A stretch of DNA of 64,000 bases from Diaminobutyricibacter sp. McL0608 (lineage in GTDB: Bacteria > Actinomycetota > Actinomycetes > Actinomycetales > Microbacteriaceae): assembly GCF_039613825.1 (NCBI RefSeq), contig NZ_CP154826.1:558001-622000 (forward strand). The letters run 5' to 3'. This document shows, in pieces, positions 9,574 to 17,429 of this stretch (position 1 is the first letter of the stretch; the number at the start of each line of letters is the position of its first letter). Both the position numbers and the translations under genes were made by a program. The notes under the pieces were generated by a model. That model worked only from the letters and a program-made list of their open reading frames with translations, was not told the DNA's origin and did not search any database.

Positions 9574-10496
9574 ATCCCACCACGGACGTCGACGCGCTCG
9601 TCGTCGAGAATATCGTCAAGGTCTACCGCACGCGCGGGTCGGAAACCCGCGCTGTGGACGGCGTGAGCTTCCGAATCCGCACCGGGACCACGTTCGGTCT
9701 CGTCGGCGAGTCTGGCTCGGGCAAGAGCACGATTGCCCGCTGTGCCCTGAACCTCATCGAGCCGACCTCGGGGCGCTCCGTGATCTCCGGGCAAGACCCC
9801 GCGACGGTGCGGGGACGCGCGTTGCGGCGGCTCCGCTCGCAGACCGGGATGGTTTTCCAGAACCCCATCATGGCGCTCGATCCGCGCATGCGAATTCGCG
9901 ACATCGTGGCCGAGCCCCTGCGCACGCACAGCCGGCTGAGCCGTGGCGAGATCCGACGGAAGGTCGACGAGCTGCTCGACGAGGTGGGGCTCGCAGCCGT
10001 GCACGGTGATCGGTTGCCGCATCAGCTCTCCGGCGGCCAGTGCCAACGCGTCGGCGTGGCGCGGGCGATTGCAACCGGCCCCCGCCTGGTGGTGCTCGAC
10101 GAGCCGACCAGCGCGCTCGACGTGTCGGTGCAGGCGCAGGTGTTGAACCTGCTGCAGCGGCTCAAGCGCGAACGGGACCTGAGCTACTTGCTCATCTCCC
10201 ACGACCTGGACGTCGTGCAGTATATGAGCGACGACGTCGGCGTGATGTGCAGTGGCGCTCTCGTCGAGACGGGCCGTGCAGAAGACGTACTGACGTCGCC
10301 GTCCCACGATTACACCCGCCGCCTGCTGGCGGCCATGCCTGCGGCTCCCGGGGTTGGAGCGCCGGACAGAGGTGCCCCGCCTCGGGGTCCGGGCACCGTG
10401 GAGCCAGGCGCCGTGCCGGACAGGGGCGCCCCGTCTCTCGGTCCGGGCACCGCGGAACCGGCCGCCGTCCGAAGCGAGATGAGTGTGCTGCTATGA
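9570..10496 (+). CDS. ABC transporter ATPase, DppF type, with a repeated Pro/Gly-rich tail
   Basis: 308 residues. Walker A is GESGSGKST, signature LSGGQCQR, Walker B LVVLDEPTSALD. I start at the ATG overlapping the previous stop; AGGAG lies just upstream. The normal DppF C-terminus with its FADRC motif is missing. After YTRRLLAAMPAAP it ends in a low-complexity tail formed by two 18-residue repeats (DRGAP..GPGT.EP) encoded by a 54-bp tandem DNA repeat. Whether the tail affects function is unknown. Its stop overlaps the hydrolase start. Confidence 0.9.
   Translation: MNPTTDVDALVVENIVKVYRTRGSETRAVDGVSFRIRTGTTFGLVGESGSGKSTIARCALNLIEPTSGRSVISGQDPATVRGRALRRLRSQTGMVFQNPIMALDPRMRIRDIVAEPLRTHSRLSRGEIRRKVDELLDEVGLAAVHGDRLPHQLSGGQCQRVGVARAIATGPRLVVLDEPTSALDVSVQAQVLNLLQRLKRERDLSYLLISHDLDVVQYMSDDVGVMCSGALVETGRAEDVLTSPSHDYTRRLLAAMPAAPGVGAPDRGAPPRGPGTVEPGAVPDRGAPSLGPGTAEPAAVRSEMSVLL
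10362..10469 (+). repeat. Two 54-bp tandem repeats inside the DppF-type ATPase gene
   Basis: Units run 10362-10415 and 10416-10469, each beginning CCGGACAG and containing GGTCCGGGCACCG. The period is a multiple of three, so the frame is kept and an 18-residue unit is duplicated in the protein tail. Confidence 0.85.
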
Positions 10497-11668
10497 CCCG
10501 CCTTACCACTGCACAGAGCACGACTCGGCCTCGCCGCTACCCGGGCGCCGCGGAGGACACTGACCTCGACACCTGGCAGGAAGCGCCGCACAGTCGCTGG
10601 GCGTTCGCGCATGTGAGCGACTTCGTGCCCACCGCCCCCATCGCGCACCGCCCCAGGGCGGTCTCCGGCGTGGACAGGCTGGCCGCCCTGGACGGCGTTC
10701 CCGATCTCCGTGCGCTGCTCGAGGATTCCTATACAGACGCCTTCTTGGTACAGCGCGACGGCAGGACGGTCGCCGAGTATTACCGTCCCGGCTTCGCGCC
10801 CGACGACCGGCACCTGCTCATGAGCGTTTCGAAGTCTTTATGTGGAATCCTCGTCGGAACGCTCGTGGACGACGGCCTTATCGACGTCGCGCAACCTATG
10901 GCGGTGTATGTGCCGGAGCTCAACGGCTCCGCATACGGCGACGCGAGCGTGCAGCAGGTGCTCGACATGACCGTCGCCGTCGACTATGACGAGGACTACC
11001 GTAACCCCCAGTCGCATGTGCAGGCGCAGGACCGGATCGCCGGATGGCGTCGACGGCGCGACACTGATCCCGCCGACACGTACGAGTTTCTCCGCGGGCT
11101 GCAAGCGAGCGGCCCGCACGGCCAGCGCTTCCAATACTGTTCGGCCGACACCGATGCCCTGGCCTGGCTGGTCGAGGCGGTCACCGGCGAACGCTACGCC
11201 GACGTGCTCGCTGCCCGCGTCTGGGAGCGGTTGGGCTGCGCGCAGGAAGCCACGATCACAGTAGATGCGGCGGGCTTCGCCTTCGCCAACGGCGGCATCT
11301 CGTGCGCGGCGCCCGACCTTGCCCGGGTGGGCCAGTTGATGCTTGGCGGCGGCGAGATCGACGGCAGGCGCATCGTGTCTGAGCGGTGGGTGCGGCAGAC
11401 CATGGCCGGCGGAGACACCAACGCCGCGCGGGGCCTGCTGATCCAGCGCGAGTACCCGCGAGTGTCCTATCGCAATCAATGGTGGTCGACAGGCAATGAC
11501 CGCGGGAACGTCTATGCGGTCGGGATCCACGGCCAGTACATCTGGCTGGATCCGCTGAGCGGAACCGTGATCGTGAAGTTCTCCTCGGCGCCGGATCCGG
11601 TCTCGGCGGCCGGCAACCAGATCCATGCCCGCTTGTTTCGTGAGGTGTGCGGCGTGCTGGAGCGCTGA
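10493..11668 (+). CDS. nylB: NylB-like 6-aminohexanoate-oligomer (linear amide) hydrolase
   Basis: 391 residues, no signal peptide, so cytoplasmic. It matches, from memory, the nylon-oligomer hydrolase NylB (392 residues) along its full length: DTWQEAPHSRWAFAH, YTDAFLV, FAPDDRHLLMSVSKSLCG, DPADTYEFL and FANGGIS. Ser111-x-x-Lys114 and Tyr215 are the expected catalytic triad of this beta-lactamase fold, and Tyr169 corresponds to the NylB substrate-gating tyrosine. Asp180 and Asn266 match the residues of the highly active NylB form rather than Gly/His of its weak paralogue. NylB cleaves 6-aminohexanoate dimer to monomer; related enzymes are carboxylesterases, so esterase activity is the main alternative. 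It is the last gene of the ABC importer operon, overlapping it by ATGA, so the importer very probably delivers its substrate. Confidence 0.82.
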   Translation: MTRLTTAQSTTRPRRYPGAAEDTDLDTWQEAPHSRWAFAHVSDFVPTAPIAHRPRAVSGVDRLAALDGVPDLRALLEDSYTDAFLVQRDGRTVAEYYRPGFAPDDRHLLMSVSKSLCGILVGTLVDDGLIDVAQPMAVYVPELNGSAYGDASVQQVLDMTVAVDYDEDYRNPQSHVQAQDRIAGWRRRRDTDPADTYEFLRGLQASGPHGQRFQYCSADTDALAWLVEAVTGERYADVLAARVWERLGCAQEATITVDAAGFAFANGGISCAAPDLARVGQLMLGGGEIDGRRIVSERWVRQTMAGGDTNAARGLLIQREYPRVSYRNQWWSTGNDRGNVYAVGIHGQYIWLDPLSGTVIVKFSSAPDPVSAAGNQIHARLFREVCGVLER

Positions 11669-12239
11669 AAATGCTGAGCCCTTGGCGCTTCCGCGAGGTC
11701 TTGTCACCGCACGTGGTTCGACCCGTGGTGGCTGGAAAACGCTTCGTTCTGGTCGGCTAGCTGGCCGTTGTAGTTGCCGCGCGCGTGTCCTCGTCGTCCT
11801 CGAACTCGATCAGCGCGGCGGCTTGGTGGAGGGTCGCCTGGTGCTCGTGGATCGCGGCGCGGCAATCGAGTTCTCGACCATAGCGAGACCATTCTTGACG
11901 GCCGCGTGTTTCGCGCACGATGCTCGCGGTCATAACCTGGTCCGGGCTCGCATCCCTCAGCGACAGGACCGGGCCACGACGTGACGGCTCATCGAATTTT
12001 CCACTACCGCAGTGAACAGTGTTCAGGTTGACGCCGAGTAAGTGACACCGCCGGTTGATGGCCGCCCCTGGCGAACACAGAGTGACGATTTTGTCGGTAT
12101 TTGACAACATTCACGAAGTTGTCACCGACGTCTTCAGGAAACGCACTCAGATCCCGTGTGTTATGTCTCACGACATCAATGCCCTCTCGACGTTCCAGCG
12201 GCTGTGTGGACTTAGGTCCGGCGCTGGAACGGGAAGGTT
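11669..12239. other. 571-bp intergenic stretch between convergent genes
   Basis: No recognisable gene. A 117-codon open frame on the minus strand (12110 to 11757) has no ribosome site and no family resemblance I know; its late part (RGRQEWSRYGRELDC) could be a degraded regulator but I cannot support that. The only clear structure is the inverted repeat at 12093-12129. Confidence 0.5.
12093..12129. promoter_or_regulatory. Imperfect 12-bp-arm inverted repeat
   Basis: GTCGG-(4 nt)-TGACAAC on the left pairs with GTTGTCA-CCGAC on the right around a 9-nt centre. It lies beyond the stops of the NylB-like gene (+) and the LacI gene (-). It may be a transcription-ending hairpin or an orphan operator; there is no T-run, so its function is open. 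Confidence 0.35.
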
Positions 12240-13265
12240 CTAACGTTTGTCTGACACGGATTCGCGACTGATGAAACGGGTTGGCAGTGACGGAGCATGC
12301 TCCTCGTCGCGGTCATCTATCTCCACGAGAAGCCGGTGCACGGCCGCTTCGCCGAGTTCTCGCAGAGGACTCTTGATCGTGCTCAGGGCGGGGGTTGGGA
12401 GGTCTGCTCCGAAAATGTCGTCGAAGCCGATGATGCTGAGCTGATCCGGCACATTGACGCCCTGGTCGCGTGCCGCCCGCAGCAGGCCCAGCGCGACGAG
12501 ATCGTTGTACGCGATTACGGCACTCACATCAGCGGCGAGTACGCGCGGCAGGGCCTCCGCGCCTCCCTCACGTGTGGGGGTGGTCGAGGCGATCTCCACG
12601 ATCGACATGCCGCGCTCGACGGCATACGCGAAGAGGGTGCGCCACCGTATGCCATTCATCCAGGACGTGTCGGGTCCCGAAAGGTACGCAATGCGATGGT
12701 GCCCGAAGTCGTGGAGCTGGTCGAGAGCAGCGGCGATGCCTGGACGCGGATCCGGGACCACCGCGGTTACGCCCGGCACCAGTCGATTGGCCACGATGAG
12801 TGGCTTGATGGAGGCCAGTTCGGTGATCTGGTCGTCCGTGAGGCGCGAGGCGACGAGGAACAGCCCGTCGACGGAGGTCTGCAGTCGCTGGGCCGTCGCG
12901 AGTTCGAGCTCTGGCGACTCTTGGGACTCGGCGAACACCAGTGTGAGGCCGTTCGCGGTGGCTACCCGTTCGGCACCGCGGACGACGTCGAAGTACACGG
13001 GGTTGGTGATATCCGACACCAGCACCGCGAGGGTGCCGGTCTTGCCGGTCGGCAGGGCTCGCGCCATCGGGTTGATGCGATAGCCGAGCTGATCGGCGAC
13101 GTCGCGGATCCTGCGCTCGGTGGCCTCCTTAAGGCGACCCGGCTTGGTCAGGGCTCGCGAAACGGTCGACGGGCTCACGCCGGTGGCCTTGGCGATGTCG
13201 TAGATGGTTGCCGGCGGCTTGCGAACGCCTGCGCGGACCGGCGTCACTGCCTCTGATTCGCTCAC
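12240..13265 (-). CDS. LacI-family regulator of the hexuronate/glycoside regulon
   Basis: 341 residues. The N-terminal helix-turn-helix is TIYDIAKATGVSPSTVSRAL, with the hinge around YRINPMARAL, followed by a sugar-binding core (LAVLVSDITNPVYFDVVRGAE). I place the start at the GTG at 13265, behind GAGGAG; an upstream ATG at 13346 would run through the operator. It is divergent from uxaC. One operator lies just upstream of its start and a second near the uxaC promoter, so it probably controls itself and uxaC. A matching operator at 21614 extends its reach to the rhamnosidase and glucuronidase operons. The inducer is likely a hexuronate-pathway sugar. Confidence 0.9.
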   Translation of the reverse strand: MSESEAVTPVRAGVRKPPATIYDIAKATGVSPSTVSRALTKPGRLKEATERRIRDVADQLGYRINPMARALPTGKTGTLAVLVSDITNPVYFDVVRGAERVATANGLTLVFAESQESPELELATAQRLQTSVDGLFLVASRLTDDQITELASIKPLIVANRLVPGVTAVVPDPRPGIAAALDQLHDFGHHRIAYLSGPDTSWMNGIRWRTLFAYAVERGMSIVEIASTTPTREGGAEALPRVLAADVSAVIAYNDLVALGLLRAARDQGVNVPDQLSIIGFDDIFGADLPTPALSTIKSPLRELGEAAVHRLLVEIDDRDEEHAPSLPTRFISRESVSDKR

Positions 13266-13293
13266 GGGGCTCCTCTGCGATGCGTCACCACTG

Positions 13294-13313
13294 TTCGGCA
13301 AGCGGTTGGCAAA
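13294..13313 (+). promoter_or_regulatory. LacI-type operator O1
   Basis: TTCGGCAAGCGGTTGGCAAA. The core GGCAANCGNTTGNC is a near-perfect palindrome with a central CG, as LacI-family operators have. It is 28 bp upstream of the LacI start. Confidence 0.75.
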
Positions 13314-13397
13314 GTCTATCGGATTGGTGCCAACTACCGCGAACACCGCCTTCGACGGTGAGGCAGGTGGGCAGCGCTAGGACAAGCATTCATCCGA

Positions 13398-13417
13398 TTC
13401 GGCAATCGGTTGACAAA
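13398..13417 (+). promoter_or_regulatory. LacI-type operator O2, over the uxaC -35 element
   Basis: TTCGGCAATCGGTTGACAAA differs from O1 at only two of 20 positions and overlaps the TTGACA -35 box at 13410-13415, so a bound repressor would block uxaC transcription. Its centre is 104 bp from that of O1, close to ten helical turns. Confidence 0.75.
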
Positions 13418-13438
13418 ATTGACTGAACACGATGAAAT
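13410..13438 (+). promoter_or_regulatory. uxaC operon promoter, giving a leaderless mRNA
   Basis: TTGACA (13410-13415), a 17-bp spacer and TGAAAT (13433-13438). Transcription should begin about seven bases later, at the uxaC ATG itself (13445). That agrees with the absence of a ribosome site before uxaC. Confidence 0.6.
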
Positions 13439-13444
13439 GGGCGA

Positions 13445-14833
13445 ATGCAACTGCCGCGACGCCGCGACCCGGACCGCCTTCTTCCCGCGGATCCGCACAC
13501 CCGGGCAATCGCGCGCGACCTGTATCTGCGCGTATCGGACGCTCCGATCGTCTCGCCACATGGTCACGTCCCGGTTGAATGGCTGGCAGAGGATCGGCGG
13601 TTCCGCGACCCTGCAGACCTTCTCATCACCCACGACCACTACGTGACCCGGCTGCTGCACGCCGAAGGTGTCGACCTGAAGCAGCTTGGGGTGGACGGCA
13701 CGTCGGACCCGCGTGCGGTGTGGCGTTTGCTTGCCGACAATTGGCACCTCTTCGCAGGCACGGCCTCCGGCTACTGGCTGGAGGAGGCGCTGAGTTCGGT
13801 GCTCGGGGTCGACATGGAACTCAGTTCGGCAAACTCCGACCCGATCTACGACCAGATCGCAGCCCGGCTCGCTGAACCGGAGTTCACGCCGCGTGCCCTG
13901 TTCGAACGATTCGGCATCGAGGTGCTTGCCACGACGGACGACCCGCTCGCCGATCTCGCGCATCACGACGTGCTGCGGAATTCCGGTCTCCGCGTCGTGC
14001 CCACGTTCCGGCCGGACAAATATCTCGATCCCGACGCGCGCGGGTTTGCCGACAACGTTGACCGCCTTTTGACGCTCGCGGGAGAGCCGACGACGTTTGC
14101 CGGCTACCTCGCGGCGCTGGAGGGACGTCGTCGACACTTCATCGAGCACGGTGCGGTGTCCGCTGACCACGGGGTCGAGGAACCCCTCGCGCTGGAACTG
14201 GCCCCTGCCGACGCACAGCAGCTCTTCGCGGAGGTCATCGCAGAGACGGCGGATGCGGACGGTAAGCGAGCATTCCGGGCTCACATGTTGTTCCAGATGG
14301 CCCGCATGAGTGTCGAAGACGGCCTCGTGATGACCGTTCACGCCGGTGTGCTCCGCAACCACCACACGGAGACGTTCGAACGCTTCGGTCCGGACACCGG
14401 CCATGACATCCCGGTACGCACCGATTTTGTCCGGGGCCTCCGGCCGCTCCTGGAGCGGTTCGGGAACGAGGACGGATTCCACCTGGTGCTCTTCGCGGTC
14501 GATGAAACGGTGTACTCGCGGGAGCTCGCCCCCTTGGCCGGCTTCTATCGCAGCGTGTACATCGGGGCGCCGTGGTGGTTCCTGGACGCGCCGGATGCGA
14601 TCGGACGGTTCAGGTCGGCGGTGACGGAAACCGCGGGGTTCTTCCGCGGGTCCGGCTTCATCGACGATACGCGCGCCTTCCTCTCCATCCCGGCGCGGCA
14701 CGACACGGCCCGACGCGCGGATGCAGCCTTCCTTGCCCGCTATGTCGCTGAGGGCAGGATCGCTCTTGGCGTCGCCGAGCAGATCGCAGACGAACTGGTT
14801 GGGCCGTTGCCGAAGAGAGTCTTCAAGCTGTGA
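13445..14833 (+). CDS. uxaC: Glucuronate (uronate) isomerase
   Basis: 462 residues, the usual UxaC length. The start region RRRDPDRLLPADPHTRAIARDLY and the metal-site motif SPHGHVPVEWLAED near residue 37 are family hallmarks, as is VPTFRPDKYLDPDARGF. It converts D-glucuronate to D-fructuronate, or galacturonate to tagaturonate, in the cytoplasm. No ribosome site is visible and the predicted transcription start coincides with the ATG. It is the first gene of a four-gene operon in which each junction is a 4-base overlap. An operator overlaps its promoter. Confidence 0.93.
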   Translation: MQLPRRRDPDRLLPADPHTRAIARDLYLRVSDAPIVSPHGHVPVEWLAEDRRFRDPADLLITHDHYVTRLLHAEGVDLKQLGVDGTSDPRAVWRLLADNWHLFAGTASGYWLEEALSSVLGVDMELSSANSDPIYDQIAARLAEPEFTPRALFERFGIEVLATTDDPLADLAHHDVLRNSGLRVVPTFRPDKYLDPDARGFADNVDRLLTLAGEPTTFAGYLAALEGRRRHFIEHGAVSADHGVEEPLALELAPADAQQLFAEVIAETADADGKRAFRAHMLFQMARMSVEDGLVMTVHAGVLRNHHTETFERFGPDTGHDIPVRTDFVRGLRPLLERFGNEDGFHLVLFAVDETVYSRELAPLAGFYRSVYIGAPWWFLDAPDAIGRFRSAVTETAGFFRGSGFIDDTRAFLSIPARHDTARRADAAFLARYVAEGRIALGVAEQIADELVGPLPKRVFKL

Positions 14834-16215
14834 CCGCCACACCCACCGCCCCACTTCTCACCCACGATGCGCTCCCGCACCCTGAGGGCGTCCCACCCGT
14901 TCGGATCGTGCACCTCGGGCTTGGAGCCTTCCATCGCTCCCACCAGGCCTGGTACACGGCGCACGCCGCGGATGCCGACCGCTGGGGCATCGCCGCGTTC
15001 ACCGGGCGACGGCCGGATGCGGCTGAGGTCCTCACCGCGCAGGGCTGCGTCTACACGCTGGTCGAGCGTGGACCCGAGAAGGACCGTTTCGAGCTGATCG
15101 GCAGCATTGTCGAAGCGGTAGCTAGGGATGACATCGCCAGCTTCGTCACGAAATTCGCGTCTCCGGAGATCGCTGTTGTCACCCTGACGGTCACCGAAGC
15201 TGGATACCGGACGGATGCGACGGGTGCGCTGGACCTGGACGATCCGGACGTCCGCTCAGACATTGAGCTTCTCCGGGACATTCTCTCGCAGCAGCATCCC
15301 GTGCCGCCGTCGGCCGGTTCTGGACCCCGAACCGTTCTCGGTCGTCTGCTGCTCGGACTGCACTTCCGCCGGCTCGCGGACGCGCCGCCGATCGCTATCG
15401 TGCCTTGTGACAACCTGCCCGAGAACGGACTTGTGGTCCGCCGCGCCCTCGGTCGACTCGCCCAGGAGGCCGACCCCAGCCTGGCGGACTGGCTCCCAGG
15501 CGGCGCGTCCTTCGTGTCCACCTCGGTCGACCGCATCACGCCTCGACTCGACCCGGACGACCGCACGCTCGTCGCCACTGCCACGGGGTGGTTCGACGAG
15601 ACACCCGTCGTGACCGAACCTTTCGCGGACTGGGTGCTCGCGGGGGACTTCCCATCGGGCCGGCCGCAATGGGAGACCGCCGGTGCACGGTTCGTCGACG
15701 ACATCACGCCCTGGGAGGCTCGAAAACTCTGGATGCTGAACGGTGCCCACACACTGCTCGCGTCGTCCGGGCGGCTGCGTGGGCATAAGACCGTTGCGGA
15801 GGCGTTCGCCGACCCGGTATGCCGCGCCCAGGTCGACGAGCTATGGGAGGAAGCGGTGCGGAATCTCCCGACCGTCGAAACGGTCCAGTATCGGCGTGAC
15901 CTCGCGGAGCGGTTCGCGAACCCCAGGATTGTTCACCGGCTCGACCAGATCGCCGAAGGGTCGCGTACCAAGATTCGGCTCCGCATCGTCCCGGTCGCGA
16001 TGGCGGAGCGGGCCGCGGGCCGTAGTGCCGTCGGCAGCGCAACCGCCATCGCTGCGTGGATTCTCCAGGAAGCAGATGGCGCCGATGCAGGCGCCACGGT
16101 TCGGGATCTCGCGCCCGAACTAGCCGACGACGATGAATTCGCGAAGACCATCAAGCACCTCCTGTCGGCCATGCAGGCTGACCGCACACCCGAGAAAGTA
16201 GGAATGAACCGATGA
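14830..16215 (+). CDS. uxuB: Mannitol dehydrogenase family protein, likely D-fructuronate reductase
   Basis: 461 residues. The N-terminal Rossmann region is VRIVHLGLGAFHRSHQAWYT, typical of the long-chain mannitol/fructuronate/tagaturonate dehydrogenases; the catalytic helix region is KLWMLNGAHTLLASSG. NAD-linked reduction of fructuronate to mannonate is expected because the gene directly follows uxaC and a ManD-type mannonate dehydratase lies in the same regulon. Tagaturonate reduction or mannitol oxidation is the alternative. It starts with a GTG overlapping the uxaC stop. Confidence 0.85.
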   Translation: MTATPTAPLLTHDALPHPEGVPPVRIVHLGLGAFHRSHQAWYTAHAADADRWGIAAFTGRRPDAAEVLTAQGCVYTLVERGPEKDRFELIGSIVEAVARDDIASFVTKFASPEIAVVTLTVTEAGYRTDATGALDLDDPDVRSDIELLRDILSQQHPVPPSAGSGPRTVLGRLLLGLHFRRLADAPPIAIVPCDNLPENGLVVRRALGRLAQEADPSLADWLPGGASFVSTSVDRITPRLDPDDRTLVATATGWFDETPVVTEPFADWVLAGDFPSGRPQWETAGARFVDDITPWEARKLWMLNGAHTLLASSGRLRGHKTVAEAFADPVCRAQVDELWEEAVRNLPTVETVQYRRDLAERFANPRIVHRLDQIAEGSRTKIRLRIVPVAMAERAAGRSAVGSATAIAAWILQEADGADAGATVRDLAPELADDDEFAKTIKHLLSAMQADRTPEKVGMNR

Positions 16216-17429
16216 CGACCTTCCCCGACGGCTTCCTCTGGGGCGCCTCGACCGCGCCACACCAGATCGAGGGCAACAACCTCAACAGCGACTTCTGGGC
16301 AAACGAGGGCCGAGTACCGGGCATGGAACGCAGCGGCGACGCCTGCGACAGCTATCACCGTTATCGGGAGGACATGCAACTTCTCGCCGAGGCAGGATTC
16401 AACTCCTACCGATTCGGGATCGAGTGGGCGCGAATCGAGCCAGAGCCGGGCCTGATCTCCCGTGCCGAACTGGCGCACTACCGCCGGATGATCGACACGG
16501 CGACCGAACTGGGGCTCACGCCATTCGTGACCTTGCATCACTTCACGAACCCGCGTTGGTTCGCGGAGCAGGGCGGCTGGACCGCCCCTGGAGCTATCGA
16601 CCGTTTCCGCGGGTACGTCGAGACGGCGACCAGCATCCTTGACGGCGTGGAGTGGGTGGCGACCATGAACGAGCCCAACATGCTCGCGATGATGACCGGT
16701 ATGGCCGTCTTCATGCAGCAGGCGCAGAAGGACGGTGAGGAGTGGCAGAGCCCGACCGTCGACACGGATGGACCGCGCCCGACACTGCCAGCACCAAAAC
16801 CTGAGATCGGCCGGATCTTCGTGGAGGCTCACCACGCCGTCCGTGACATCGTACGCGACCGCACAGGAGCTCGGGTGGGCTGGACGGTGGCCAACCGTGC
16901 CTTCGAGACCCGGCCCGGCGGCGAGGAGAAGCGCCGCGAACTCGAGTACATCTGGGAGGATCTCTACCTCGAGGGCTCGCGCGGCGACGACTTCGTCGGC
17001 GTCCAGTCGTATTCCGCGCAGTGGGTGAACGGGGAGGGCATCGAGCCGTACCCCCCGCACCCTGACAACACCCTTGTCGGCAGCGCCTACCGCCCCGACG
17101 CCCTCGGGATCGCGGTGCGACACACAGCTGAGGTCACCGGCGGCGTCCCGATCGTCGTCACCGAGAACGGCATTGCCACCCACGACGACACACGCCGCGT
17201 CGCGTACATGGACGAAGCTCTCCGTCACCTCGGACTCGCGATCGCTGACGGCGTCGACGTGCGCGGCTACCTGCACTGGACGCTCCTCGACAACTACGAG
17301 TGGGGTCACTGGGAGCCGACTTTCGGCCTCATCGAGGTCGACCGCGAAACGTTCGTTCGCACGCCCAAGCCCAGCCTGGGCTGGCTGGGTGGCGTTGCGC
17401 GGCGAAACAGCCGGCCCGAGCCCGCGTGA
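16212..17429 (+). CDS. Glycoside hydrolase family 1 (beta-glucosidase-like)
   Basis: 405 residues, a compact GH1 barrel. It shows FPDGFLWGASTAPHQIEG at the start, the acid/base MNEPN with Glu154, and the nucleophile in VVTENGIAT. The usual W-x-x-F-E pocket near the end is present as HWTLLDNYEWGHWEPTFGL. There is no signal peptide, so it acts on imported glycosides. The specificity (glucoside, galactoside or glucuronide-linked) cannot be read from the sequence. The start overlaps the uxuB stop. Confidence 0.9.
   Translation: MTTFPDGFLWGASTAPHQIEGNNLNSDFWANEGRVPGMERSGDACDSYHRYREDMQLLAEAGFNSYRFGIEWARIEPEPGLISRAELAHYRRMIDTATELGLTPFVTLHHFTNPRWFAEQGGWTAPGAIDRFRGYVETATSILDGVEWVATMNEPNMLAMMTGMAVFMQQAQKDGEEWQSPTVDTDGPRPTLPAPKPEIGRIFVEAHHAVRDIVRDRTGARVGWTVANRAFETRPGGEEKRRELEYIWEDLYLEGSRGDDFVGVQSYSAQWVNGEGIEPYPPHPDNTLVGSAYRPDALGIAVRHTAEVTGGVPIVVTENGIATHDDTRRVAYMDEALRHLGLAIADGVDVRGYLHWTLLDNYEWGHWEPTFGLIEVDRETFVRTPKPSLGWLGGVARRNSRPEPA

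Noticed and set aside
11757-12110. 117-codon minus-strand frame
   Set aside because: No ribosome site, no known family and only moderate codon bias; kept as part of the intergenic description.
13334-14854. 506-codon open frame antisense to uxaC
   Set aside because: It is the shadow of a high-GC gene on the other strand; its translation is Arg/Glu-rich without family resemblance, while uxaC is unmistakable.
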